Positions 1 through 8,599 of a stretch of DNA of 64,000 bases are shown piece after piece (position 1 is the first letter of the stretch; every line of letters starts with the position of its first letter). Both the position numbers and the translations under genes were made by a program. The notes below the pieces were generated by a model that worked only from the letters and a program-made list of their open reading frames with translations, did no database searches and was not told where the DNA came from. The stretch covers positions 2,914,001 through 2,978,000 of the forward strand of contig NZ_CP107995.1 of the NCBI RefSeq assembly GCF_036116635.1. The letters are read 5' to 3'. Origin of the DNA: Amycolatopsis sp. NBC_00345. GTDB taxonomy: Bacteria > Actinomycetota > Actinomycetes > Mycobacteriales > Pseudonocardiaceae.

Positions 1-272
1 TCGATTCCCTGGTCGTACAACGGTTTTGTGTTGTACGCGGTCTGGAGGCTGTTGCCGGTCGCCGCGAGCGCGCGGTCGGTCAGCGCCGCGCGTTCCTGCG
101 GGGACTTCGCCCCGGCCAGCAGCGAAGCCGCCGAGCTGAACTGGTGATGCTTGGCCACCGGCGCCGCGGTCGCCGGTGCCCCGGCGGCGCACAACGACAG
201 GGCGGCAGCAGCCCCCACGGTCAGCGCCAGTGTCCGGCGCGGGCGAGAGGTCTTGCCGAGCTGAGCAGCCAT
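1..272 (-). CDS. Secreted protein of unknown function, N-terminal part only
   Basis: The reading frame starts at the ATG at 272, preceded by a purine-rich GGAAGGAA ribosome site, and runs off the left edge, so only about 90 residues are visible. They begin with a basic stretch (KTSRPRRT), a hydrophobic run and an Ala-rich cleavage region (APATAAP), a typical Sec or Tat-like signal peptide. The visible mature part (SPQERAALTDRALAATG) is helical and has no motif I recognise. It lies beside a secreted GH3 enzyme read in the same direction, so a role outside the cell is likely; the activity is unknown. Confidence 0.6.
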   Translation of the reverse strand, partial: MAAQLGKTSRPRRTLALTVGAAAALSLCAAGAPATAAPVAKHHQFSSAASLLAGAKSPQERAALTDRALAATGNSLQTAYNTKPLYDQGI

Positions 273-426
273 TCTGTTCCTTCCGGCGGCTCCCGCTGGT
301 GCGGGATTTTCGGGGTGTGCCACCGGATTAAAACTCTCCCACCCCAGCGCTGCCACGGCCATTGGTCGCGGATGCCCCCAAGCGATCAGCAAGCGGACGA
401 AGCGGACAGCGGGCCGGGCGCGACGC

Positions 427-3400
427 TCAAGCCCCGCTGAACGCCGTCGCGAACACGTGCAGCTGCTTGGCCACCGGCAAGGTCACGAAGGCGACCGGTT
501 TCCCGGCGGTCAGCGGCACCGACGCCGCGTACAGGCTCACCTTCTGGTCGTGCGGATACGTGCTGCCCGCCGGCCGGTTCCAGTACGGCGTGGTGGCCAC
601 CAGGACGCAGCCGTCGACGGCCTGGTTGGCGTACCAGTCCGCGACGGTGAGCGTCGAGGTGGACGTGGTGCCGTCGGTGTAGGTCACGGTGACCGGGCCG
701 CTCTGGGTGCCGTTGGTGCCGGCCGCGAGGAAGGACAGCGCCGAGCCCGAGCCGGGCAGGGTGATGCTCTGGCCGGCGGCGGTGACGGTGTCGGCCTGGC
801 CCGCCGGGACGTCCGGCCAGGTGAACGTCGCCGGGCCGGATTTCACCGGCCCGCCCGGGTTCACGCCGGCGGAAGCGAGCGCCTGCGCGGAAAAGCTGAA
901 GCCCGCGCCGTCGAGGTTGCCCGGGGCCGGGTTCGCGTCGTCGGTCACGCCGACGTCGGTGTACGCGGCGGCCAGGCTCGGGTAGGACACCTGCACGGTC
1001 GCCGAGCCGGCGCCGGTCGATCCGCCCGCGTACCGCGTGGTGGCCGCGAGGTTCGCCGGGCCGGGAGCGGCGGCGGGCGCGGCGGTCACCGACCAGGTCG
1101 TCGACACCGTCTGTCCCGGTCGGACAGTCCGGAACAGCGCCGGTGTACGCGGGGTCGCGGTCCAGCCCTTCGGGAGCGACAGGCCGGTGACAGCGTCACG
1201 CACCGGCTCGGTGGCGCCGTTGGTGAACGCGGTGGTCACCGAGAGCGTCTTGCCGCCGGTCGCGATCGCGGGCGCGGTCACCTTCGTGAACCGCGGCCCG
1301 GACGTCCGGTCGACGCGGAAACCGCCTGACAGCGGCAGGTTCCGCGAGGAGTCGCCGACGCGGACGGTGTACTGGCCGACGCCGAGTTCCCACGCGTGCG
1401 CGTCGCTGCTCCAGTAGGACGCGTCCTGCGCGGTGAGGTCGAGCTGCACCCGTTTCGTCTGGTGCGGCTGGAGGTCGACCTTCTGGAAGCCCTTGAGCTG
1501 GCTGGCCGGCTCGCCGGTGGCCGCGGGGTCGCTCAGGTACAGCTGTGCCACCTCCGAGCCCGGCCGCGCGCCGGTATTGGTGACGTCGGCGCTGACCTGG
1601 AGCCGCCCGTTCTCACCCAGGGTGGAGCCGTCGACCTTCAGGTTCGAGAACTGGAAGCTGGTGTAGGAAAGCCCATAGCCGAACGGGTAGAGCGGGGCGA
1701 GGTTCTGCTTGTCGTACCAGCGATAGCCGACGTCGAGCCCCTCCGAGTACTGGACCTTGCCGTCCACGCCGGGCCACTGCTGCGGTGTCGAGGCGGGCAC
1801 CTGCTCCAGCGAGGCGGGGAAGGTGACCGGCAGCTTGCCGGACGGCGTGGTGTCGCCGAAGAGCAGCGAGGCGATCGCGTTGCCCGACTCCTGGCCCGGA
1901 TACCACGCCTCGAAGACGCCCTTGACCTTCGCCAGCCACGGCATCGTCACGGCGGAGCCGGTGTTGAGCACGACGACGGTGTTCGGGTTGGCCGCGGCGA
2001 CGGCGTCGATCAGCTTGTTCTGGTCGGCGGGCAGGTCGATGTCGGCGAGGTCGCTGCCCTCGGACTCGAAGTCGTTGGCGTAGACGACCGCGACGTCGGA
2101 CTTCGCGGCCAGCGCGGCCGCCTGCCCCGGCAGGTCCTGGCCCGGGGGCAGCCAGCCCAGCGTGACGGTCGAGTCGCCGCCGCCCTGGTAGTAGTCGACC
2201 TCGACCTGCACCGGTTTGCCCGCGGTGAGCGGGACCTGCGCGGTTTTCGTGGCCGCCGCGTGGTCGCCCCAGTTGTCGATCACCTGTTGCCCGTCGACCC
2301 GCAGCCTGCTGCCGTCGTCGCTGGTCAGCCCGAGGGTGTACGTGCCGGTCGCGGGCGGGGTGAGCGTGCCGGTCCACTTGGCCGAGAAGTTCGTCGCGGG
2401 CAGGCCGGGCGCGGGCGTCGTCCCGGTCCAGGTGAAGGCGACCTGCGGGTCGGTGCGCGTCGCGGCGGGCGGGCCGGAGGAGTCCGTGTTCGGGTAGTAG
2501 TCGCCTTGCAGGCCGTGGCCGGTGCCGGACGGCGGCGTCAGGTAGTCGCTCTCGATCGCGGGCAGCGCGCTACCTTGGCCGAGGTTGCCCTGCGCGTAGT
2601 CCACCGTGACGCCGGATCCGGCGCGCGCCTTGATCCCGTCGAACGGCGTGACGGTGCCAGTGCCGGCGATGTGCGCGCTGCCGCCGCCGGAGCTGAGCGT
2701 GTTCTTGCCCGCGCCGTCGCCGATCACCGCGACGGAGTGCACCTTCGCCGGGTCCAGTGGCAGCAGGCCGCCGTCGTTCTTCAGCAGGACCGTGCCGTCC
2801 TCGGCGGCCTTCTTCGCCACCGCGAGGTGGGCCGGGGTCGTCGCGGGCGCGCCCGGGGTGTCCGGCGACGGGTGCTCGAACAGCCCGAACCGGAACTCCT
2901 CACGCAGGATCCGGCCGGCCATGTCGTCCAGCCGGGACTGCGGCACCTGTCCATTCTGGACGGCCGTCTTCAGCGCGGTGCCGAAGAAGTCCTGGCCGGG
3001 CATCTCCATGTCCATCCCGGCGTTCGCCGAGCCGGCCGCGCTGTGCGTGCCGCCCCAGTCCGAGGTGATGAAGCCGTCGAAGCCGAAGTCCTGCTCCAGG
3101 ATCGCGTTGAGATAAGAGTTCTCGCACGCGTACGTGCCGTTGATCGAGGAGTAGGAGCACATGGCCGAGGACGGCTTCGCCTGGTCGACGATCGTGCCGA
3201 ACGCGCTGGCGTAGATCTCGTGCACGGTGCGGTCGTCGATCACGGCGTCGTCGGCGGTGGTGTTGCGGTTGGTCTCCTGGTTGTAGACCGCCCAGTGCTT
3301 CACCTGCGCCATCACGCCCTGGGACTGGACGCCTTCGATGTCGGCGGCGCCCATCTGCCCGGCGAGGTACGGGTCCTCGCTGTAGGACTCGAACGCGCGG

Positions 3401-3849
3401 CCCCAGCGCGGGTCCCGGACGATGTTGACGGTCGGGCCGAGGTCGACGTCGACCCCCTTGGCCTTGTCCTCGGCGCCGATCACCGAGCCGTAGGTCCTCG
3501 CCAGCGAGGAGTCGAACGACGCGGCGACGGCGGACGCGGCGGGCAGCTGCGTGGTGCCGCCGAGGTTCACCCCGAGCGGGCCGTCCTCCATCTTCAGCGA
3601 GGGCACGCACAGCCGGTCGTTGCCCGCGACGCGGCCGGTGTAACCCGCGGCCGCCGTCCCGTGCACCATGGTGATCTTCTCGTCGAGCGTCATCTGCCCG
3701 AGGACCTGCGCGACCCGGGTGCCGATCGGCGCCGTCGAGCCCACCCAGGGGCAGTCGGCGGACCTCGGCGCCGCGGGGGCGGCCTCGGCTGTGGCGGGGA
3801 CCGCGGTGCCGGCGATCAGCACGGCCGCGATCAGGGCTGCTCCACGCAT
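427..3849 (-). CDS. Secreted GH3 beta-glucosidase with PA14 insert
   Basis: Glycoside hydrolase family 3 enzyme of 1140 residues, expected to release glucose or a related sugar from the non-reducing end of beta-glucosides outside the cell. A signal peptide covers about residues 1-24. The GH3 N-terminal barrel follows, with the nucleophile Asp264 in ITSDWGG. The second GH3 domain begins near 350 (GTVLLKNDGGLLPL) and is interrupted by a PA14 sugar-binding domain (GDYYPNTDSSG to VIDNWGDH), as in other PA14-bearing GH3 enzymes. A fibronectin III-like domain (GSEVAQLYLSDP) and a NEW3-like C-terminal region follow, so the protein is longer than a minimal GH3 (about 750). The nearby GH16 and CBM56 proteins suggest action on laminari-oligosaccharides, an inference. 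Confidence 0.93.
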   Translation of the reverse strand: MRGAALIAAVLIAGTAVPATAEAAPAAPRSADCPWVGSTAPIGTRVAQVLGQMTLDEKITMVHGTAAAGYTGRVAGNDRLCVPSLKMEDGPLGVNLGGTTQLPAASAVAASFDSSLARTYGSVIGAEDKAKGVDVDLGPTVNIVRDPRWGRAFESYSEDPYLAGQMGAADIEGVQSQGVMAQVKHWAVYNQETNRNTTADDAVIDDRTVHEIYASAFGTIVDQAKPSSAMCSYSSINGTYACENSYLNAILEQDFGFDGFITSDWGGTHSAAGSANAGMDMEMPGQDFFGTALKTAVQNGQVPQSRLDDMAGRILREEFRFGLFEHPSPDTPGAPATTPAHLAVAKKAAEDGTVLLKNDGGLLPLDPAKVHSVAVIGDGAGKNTLSSGGGSAHIAGTGTVTPFDGIKARAGSGVTVDYAQGNLGQGSALPAIESDYLTPPSGTGHGLQGDYYPNTDSSGPPAATRTDPQVAFTWTGTTPAPGLPATNFSAKWTGTLTPPATGTYTLGLTSDDGSRLRVDGQQVIDNWGDHAAATKTAQVPLTAGKPVQVEVDYYQGGGDSTVTLGWLPPGQDLPGQAAALAAKSDVAVVYANDFESEGSDLADIDLPADQNKLIDAVAAANPNTVVVLNTGSAVTMPWLAKVKGVFEAWYPGQESGNAIASLLFGDTTPSGKLPVTFPASLEQVPASTPQQWPGVDGKVQYSEGLDVGYRWYDKQNLAPLYPFGYGLSYTSFQFSNLKVDGSTLGENGRLQVSADVTNTGARPGSEVAQLYLSDPAATGEPASQLKGFQKVDLQPHQTKRVQLDLTAQDASYWSSDAHAWELGVGQYTVRVGDSSRNLPLSGGFRVDRTSGPRFTKVTAPAIATGGKTLSVTTAFTNGATEPVRDAVTGLSLPKGWTATPRTPALFRTVRPGQTVSTTWSVTAAPAAAPGPANLAATTRYAGGSTGAGSATVQVSYPSLAAAYTDVGVTDDANPAPGNLDGAGFSFSAQALASAGVNPGGPVKSGPATFTWPDVPAGQADTVTAAGQSITLPGSGSALSFLAAGTNGTQSGPVTVTYTDGTTSTSTLTVADWYANQAVDGCVLVATTPYWNRPAGSTYPHDQKVSLYAASVPLTAGKPVAFVTLPVAKQLHVFATAFSGA

Positions 3850-3984
3850 GAACCGACTCCCGCCGTCGCGACATTGCTTTCCCCGGCCGGATCTGTCTAC
3901 AACCGCGGCCGGGCGGAAAACAACGAACGGGGCCGAACCTGTCCGGATACGGTCAGGGGAACCACCGCATCCGCCGCTTGACAG

Positions 3985-4020
3985 GGTCCGGCACTGCGCC
4001 GAACGGCGCAGTGCCGGACC
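3985..4020. terminator. Hairpin terminator after the S1 protease gene
   Basis: Perfect 16-bp inverted repeat (3985-4000 and 4005-4020) with a 4-nt loop, GC-rich and without a long T tract, as usual in actinobacteria. It lies 28 nt past the stop of the leftward protease gene and before the GH3 promoter region. Confidence 0.75.
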
Positions 4021-4047
4021 GTTGATCCATTGTGGACGCTCCCGGGG

Positions 4048-5172
4048 TCAGCCCGTGACCAGGGACCGGCCGTAGGTCTGCAGGATCTCGTTCACCGGCT
4101 GGAACCAGGTGTTGCCGCCGGCGGTGCAGTCGCCGTAGCCGCCCGAGGTGACGCCCTGGGCCTGGTCACCGGTGATGAACGAGCCGCCGGAGTCGCCGGG
4201 CTCGGCGCACACGCTCGTGCGGGTGACCTCGTAGACCGAGCCCTGGGAGTAGTTGACCGTGTCGTTCAGGGTCAGCACGCTGCCGCAGTGCCAGTGCGAG
4301 GTCGAGCCGGAGCGGCAGATCGAAGAGCCGACCGGGGCGACCGAGGAGCCGCGGACGATCACGTCGCTGACCGTGCCCCAGCCGAGCACGACCGGCGCGG
4401 TCCACCAGCCGTTGCCGATGTTGATGATCGAGTAGTCGTTGCCGGGGAACGAGGAGCCGCCGAACGTGCCCATCGCCGAGCCGTCCCAGCCGACCACCGA
4501 GCTGCCCGCGCCGCCGCAGTGGCCGGCGCTGACGAACCCGCCGTTCACCGAGAACCCGATCGAGCAGCGCGTGTTCCCGTTGATGTAGTAGGGATCCCCG
4601 CCGACGGTGCCGGCCGAGAACGTCTGCGGCTTGGGTCCGGTCACCACGGCCACCGGGCCGGCTTCGCGGGCCTGGGCGAGGAAGGCGTCGACGTCCGCGC
4701 CGTGCGCGCCCGGCTGGAGGGTGACGACCACGCTGCCGGTGCGCGGGTCCGCGCCCCAGCCGCTGACCGCGGCCGGGGCGGGCTTCGCCTTGGCCGAGGC
4801 GTCGACGGCCGTTTTCGCCGCGTCGAGCGCGGCCGCGCTGATCCGGGCGGGGGCGGTCTCGGCGCCCGTGCGGTGGACCGCGTCGGCCGCGGCCGGGTCC
4901 GTCACACCGACGACCAGTTTGCCCAGCGCCGGGTCGAACCAGGCGCCGCCGTACGCCGCGCCGGCCGCCTGCTGCGCGACCGGCATCAGCTTCGACGCCG
5001 CCAGCTCCTGCCCGAGCCGGGCCTGCGCCTGGCCGGCGCTCAAGCCCAGGTCCCGCTGCATGGCCGCGAGCAATCCGGGTGACGCCTGCGCGGCGGCGGG
5101 TGCCACCACGGCGGCGAGGCCCGCCGTGAGCGCGACCGCACCGGCAAGCCGTAGGGTGATTCTTCGACGCAT
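4048..5172 (-). CDS. Secreted S1 serine protease (alpha-lytic / streptogrisin type)
   Basis: Chymotrypsin-fold extracellular protease made as a pre-pro-protein of 374 residues. A signal peptide covers about residues 1-30. A pro-region of about 160 residues of the alpha-lytic protease type folds the enzyme and is then removed, and the mature domain starts near GGDPYYING (191). The catalytic triad is visible: His218 in SAGHCGG, Asp246 in GNDYSI and Ser328 in GDSGGS. Paired cysteines (203/219, 286/296, 322/352 by spacing) fit the disulfides of this family. The start at 5172 has a GGAGGAG ribosome site. The gene stands alone and ends in a hairpin. Substrate specificity cannot be read with confidence. 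Confidence 0.95.
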   Translation of the reverse strand: MRRRITLRLAGAVALTAGLAAVVAPAAAQASPGLLAAMQRDLGLSAGQAQARLGQELAASKLMPVAQQAAGAAYGGAWFDPALGKLVVGVTDPAAADAVHRTGAETAPARISAAALDAAKTAVDASAKAKPAPAAVSGWGADPRTGSVVVTLQPGAHGADVDAFLAQAREAGPVAVVTGPKPQTFSAGTVGGDPYYINGNTRCSIGFSVNGGFVSAGHCGGAGSSVVGWDGSAMGTFGGSSFPGNDYSIINIGNGWWTAPVVLGWGTVSDVIVRGSSVAPVGSSICRSGSTSHWHCGSVLTLNDTVNYSQGSVYEVTRTSVCAEPGDSGGSFITGDQAQGVTSGGYGDCTAGGNTWFQPVNEILQTYGRSLVTG

Positions 5173-5335
5173 CGGAACTCCTCCAAGGTCGGGGGAAAGA
5201 AACCCACTGCCCGCAGAGTGTGAGAAGCCGATCGGAACCGGTCCAGCGTTGGCCCGCGTTTTGTCTGAAACCTGTCGCTGTGACTACTCCGTCCGTCCAC
5301 ACCGGAAGGCACTTCCGGGCAACCGGCGCGCGGAA

Positions 5336-5998
5336 TCAGCTGCCGGCGTGGTCCGAACGGGGACGCAGCGCCCGCACGATCGGCGTCAGGTAGAGCTCGG
5401 CGAGACGCTGGCGTTCGGCGGGGGAATCGAGCGGCAGCACGGTGTCGGGCGTGAGCACCAGTGACAGCACGACGCGGACCAGGAGTTCGGCGGCGCTGTC
5501 GACGTCACGGTCGGGCAGGTCGAGGTGGTCCGCGGCGATCTCGGCCCGGACGAGGCCGGCGATCCACGTCCTGGCCGCGGCCAGCAGGCCACCGCCCTGA
5601 GTCGTCAGGTGCGGCAGGATCAGCTCCGGCTCCGTGCGCAGCAGCCGGTTGAGCAACCGGTGCCCGCGCAGGAACTCGAGGCAGAACAACAGCCCCTCGA
5701 TGAGCTTGTCCTCGGGGCGCGGGTGTTTCGCCACGACCTCGTCGACCTTGGTCAGGAACCGGCGCAGCTCGTGCGTGAGCAGGGCGTTGAGCAGCTGGTC
5801 CTTTTTGGGAAAGTACCGGTAGATCGTCACCCGGGACAGCCCGACCCGGCGGGCGACGTCGTCGATGGTGAACCGGCGCAGGCCGAAGTCCTCCGCCTGC
5901 TCCAGCGCGGCGCCGAGGATGCGTTCGGACCCTTCGTCCGGCAGCTCGCTGGCCAGCGCGCGGCGCAGCAGGTCCTCGCCCGTCCCGTCGACCGTCAT
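5336..5998 (-). CDS. TetR family regulator of the diiron/flavin monooxygenase unit
   Basis: A 220-residue one-component regulator. The TetR DNA-binding region lies at about residues 25-70 (ILGAALEQAEDFGLRRFTID, then VGLSRVTIYRYFPKKDQLL). The rest is a poorly conserved ligand-binding helical domain. It is divergent from the diiron oxygenase gene at 6109, and an imperfect palindrome at 6020-6038 lies between them, so it probably represses both itself and that operon. A TANNNT box (TAGGCT, 6006-6011) lies 7 nt before its ATG with no ribosome site, which suggests a leaderless mRNA. Confidence 0.88.
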   Translation of the reverse strand: MTVDGTGEDLLRRALASELPDEGSERILGAALEQAEDFGLRRFTIDDVARRVGLSRVTIYRYFPKKDQLLNALLTHELRRFLTKVDEVVAKHPRPEDKLIEGLLFCLEFLRGHRLLNRLLRTEPELILPHLTTQGGGLLAAARTWIAGLVRAEIAADHLDLPDRDVDSAAELLVRVVLSLVLTPDTVLPLDSPAERQRLAELYLTPIVRALRPRSDHAGS

Positions 5999-6019
5999 GC
6001 GGGAAAGCCTAACGCCTTT

Positions 6020-6038
6020 ACAGCTTGACTAAAGTTGT
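6020..6038. promoter_or_regulatory. Putative TetR operator between divergent genes
   Basis: 19-bp imperfect palindrome ACAGCTTGACTAAAGTTGT with 14 of 19 positions symmetric. It sits just upstream of the TAGGCT -10 box of the TetR gene and contains a TTGACT that could be the -35 of the rightward operon. Position and symmetry fit a TetR operator; binding is an inference. Confidence 0.5.
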
Positions 6039-6108
6039 TACATGCGTTCTCCTGTGTGAGCGCCAGAGCGGGCGCAGCGACCGGACTGTCAGCAGGAGGG
6101 CGTCGGAG

Positions 6109-6999
6109 ATGGTGCGAACCGATCGGGAGACCACCGCGCACAGGCTCCTGAAGGCCAGTGCGAACCTGTCCTACGACCCCCACGTCGACATCGACTGGGA
6201 AGCCCCGCTGGTCGACGGCAGTTTTTTCATCCCGGAGCGCACCGTTTCGCTGTACGGCACCGCGCTGTGGGACCGGATGAGCCACGAGCAGCGGGTGGAG
6301 CTCTCGCGCCAGGAGCTGATCAACTCCGTCAGCGTCGGGATCTGGTTCGAGATCATCCTCATGCAGATGCTGCTGCGGATGTCGTACAACACCGACCCGA
6401 CCACCGCCCACGTGCGGTACGCGCTGACCGAGATCGCGGACGAATGCCGCCACTCGACGATGTTCTCCATGCTGATCGAGAAGGTCGGCGGCCGGCCGTA
6501 CCGCAACCCGAGGCCGTTGCAGCTCACCGCCCAGGCCCTGCCGCTGATCCTGCGCGGCCCGTCGATGTGGGTCGCGACGCTGATCGGCGAGGAGGTGTTC
6601 GACGCGCTCCAGCGTGAGCACCTGAAGGACGAAACCGTGCAGCCGCTGGTCCGTGCGGTGATGCGGATCCACGTCACCGAGGAAGCCCGGCACGTCCGCT
6701 ACGCCCGCGAAGACCTGCTGCGCCTGCTGGAGAATTCCCCTTGGCCCGTCCGGGAATTCACCCGGGACGTCGTGGCGGTCGGCGCCCTGATGCTGGCGCG
6801 GATCCTGGCCCGGCCCAGGCAGTACGCCCGAGCCGGGTTGCCCGACCCGAAGCAGGCCGCGGACCTCGCCTGGGCCAACCCCCAACGCCGCGAAACGCTC
6901 GCGGCGGGTGCCTCCAGGCTCGTGCGTTTCCTCGAAGAAGCCGACCTCATCGGAGGTCCGAGCAAGAAGCTGTGGCGCGACTCCGGGCTGCTGGCTTGA
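6109..6999 (+). CDS. AurF-like diiron oxygenase
   Basis: A 296-residue helical protein resembling the AurF / p-aminobenzoate N-oxygenase family of non-haem diiron enzymes. Metal-binding Glu/His patterns are visible: WFEIILMQML, EIADECRHS and the later EEARHVRYARED, which fit the helical ExxH ligands. The start at 6109 is chosen because AGGAGGG lies 8 nt upstream; an upstream in-frame codon at 6025 lacks a ribosome site and overlaps the operator region. It is followed after 25 nt by a flavin monooxygenase, forming a two-gene oxidative unit controlled by the divergent TetR. Family members oxidise amines or lipids; the substrate here is unknown. Confidence 0.78.
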   Translation: MVRTDRETTAHRLLKASANLSYDPHVDIDWEAPLVDGSFFIPERTVSLYGTALWDRMSHEQRVELSRQELINSVSVGIWFEIILMQMLLRMSYNTDPTTAHVRYALTEIADECRHSTMFSMLIEKVGGRPYRNPRPLQLTAQALPLILRGPSMWVATLIGEEVFDALQREHLKDETVQPLVRAVMRIHVTEEARHVRYAREDLLRLLENSPWPVREFTRDVVAVGALMLARILARPRQYARAGLPDPKQAADLAWANPQRRETLAAGASRLVRFLEEADLIGGPSKKLWRDSGLLA

Positions 7000-7024
7000 C
7001 GTCGCCTGTCGAAGGAGTACCGCG

Positions 7025-8554
7025 ATGACCCCACCTCCGAGCCACGGTGCCCCGCCGCAGTACGAGGTCCTCGTCATCGGCGCCGGGTTCGCCGGGATCT
7101 GCATGGCCATCCGGCTCAGCACGGCGGGCATCCGCGATTTCGTGATCCTGGAACGCGCCGACGACATCGGCGGCACCTGGCGCGACAACCGGTATCCCGG
7201 GGTGGCAGTGGACATCCCGTCCGTGACGTATCAGTTCTCCTTCGCCCAGAACGGGAACTGGCGACGGGTGTTCGCCAAGGGCGCCGAAGTGAAGGAGTAC
7301 GCCGACAGCCTGGTCGCCGAGCACGGCCTGCGCCCGCACGTCCGGCTCGGCCAGGACGTGGTCTCCGCCGGCTTCGACACCGACCGGCACTGCTGGGTGA
7401 TCCGGACGGCGGCCGGCGACACGTTCACTTCCCGGTTCGTGGTGTCCGCCCACGGGGTGTTCGGCAAGGCCAACACCCCGGACATCGAGGGCGTCGGCCA
7501 GTTCGCCGGCCGGACCATCCACACGCTGCACTGGGATCAGGACTACGCACCCCAGGGCGAGCGGGTCGCGGTGATCGGCACCGGCGCCTCCTCGGTGCAG
7601 CTGGTGCCGGAGCTCGCCAGGGAGGTCGAACGGCTGGACGTCTACCAGCGCACGCCCATCTGGGTGATGCCGAGGACCGACGTGAAGCTGTCACCGCGGG
7701 TGCGGAAGGTGCTGGACCGGTTCGCCCCGGCGCGCTGGGCGAGCCGGGGGCTGATCAGCACCGGCATCGAGCTGGCGATGTGGCTCGGCGTCACGAACTA
7801 CGCGCGGCTGCCGTTCCTGACCAAGGGCATCGAGAAGCTGTCGCTGCGGCACCTGCGGCAGCAGGTTTCCGATCCGGGCATCCGGGAACGCCTGAAGCCC
7901 GACTACGATTTCGGCTGCAAACGACCGGCGCTGTCCAACCATTACTGGAGTTCGTTCGGGAAGCGAAACGTCGAGCTGGTGACGGACAGCATCAAACGCG
8001 TTCACCCGCACGCCATCGAAACCGCGGACGGCACGGTCCGTGAAATCGACACACTCGTGCTGGCGACCGGGTTCAAGTTCTTCGAGTACGACAGCGTCCC
8101 CGGCTACGCAGTGCGCGGCGAAGGCGGTGTCGACCTGCGTGACTGGTGGCTGGAGAACCGTTTCCAGGCGTACGAGGGCATCACGGTGCCCGGTTTCCCG
8201 AATCTGTTCCTCATTCCCGGCCCGCATTTCGCGACCAGCTGGTCCTGGCTGGTGATGGCCGAAAACCAGACCGCGCACGCGTTGCGCTGCATCACCCAAG
8301 CCCGCGATCGCGGCGCGACGTACGTGGGCATCCGCCGGCCCGCGCACGACCGGTTTTACCGGGCGATGCTGCGGGGCCACCGGAAGTCGTTGTTCACCAG
8401 TGCTTCCTGCGCGAACTCGAACACCTACTACCTCGATCGCAACGGCGAGCCGTCGATCGTGCGGCCCCAGTCCAGCGCGAAGGTGTGGTGGCGGGCCCGC
8501 CACTTCCCGCTGGACGATTACGAATGGCGCCGGCCGGGTACCGCGCCGCACTGA
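7025..8554 (+). CDS. FAD/NADPH flavin monooxygenase, Baeyer-Villiger type
   Basis: A 509-residue class B flavoprotein monooxygenase. The N-terminal FAD Rossmann motif is VLVIGAGFAGICMA, the second nucleotide motif is AVIGTGASSVQ, and between them lies FAGRTIHTLHWD, which matches the Baeyer-Villiger fingerprint FxGxxxHxxxW. GGTWRDNRYPG is the usual FAD-side motif. The enzyme should insert oxygen next to a carbonyl or oxidise a soft heteroatom, using NADPH. The start at 7025 follows AAGGAG; the frame is open further upstream but overlaps the diiron gene. It probably works on the same or a successive substrate as the diiron oxygenase. Confidence 0.92.
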   Translation: MTPPPSHGAPPQYEVLVIGAGFAGICMAIRLSTAGIRDFVILERADDIGGTWRDNRYPGVAVDIPSVTYQFSFAQNGNWRRVFAKGAEVKEYADSLVAEHGLRPHVRLGQDVVSAGFDTDRHCWVIRTAAGDTFTSRFVVSAHGVFGKANTPDIEGVGQFAGRTIHTLHWDQDYAPQGERVAVIGTGASSVQLVPELAREVERLDVYQRTPIWVMPRTDVKLSPRVRKVLDRFAPARWASRGLISTGIELAMWLGVTNYARLPFLTKGIEKLSLRHLRQQVSDPGIRERLKPDYDFGCKRPALSNHYWSSFGKRNVELVTDSIKRVHPHAIETADGTVREIDTLVLATGFKFFEYDSVPGYAVRGEGGVDLRDWWLENRFQAYEGITVPGFPNLFLIPGPHFATSWSWLVMAENQTAHALRCITQARDRGATYVGIRRPAHDRFYRAMLRGHRKSLFTSASCANSNTYYLDRNGEPSIVRPQSSAKVWWRARHFPLDDYEWRRPGTAPH

Positions 8555-8599
8555 CGGAACTGCCGGACAGTTTCCGGCACCGGCGCTAAAGTGACCGCG

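Noticed and set aside
1396..3981. 861-residue open frame opposite the GH3 gene
   Set aside because: Arg/Gly/Ala-rich shadow typical of GC-rich antisense frames; no signal peptide, ribosome site or known motif, and it covers the well-supported GH3 gene.
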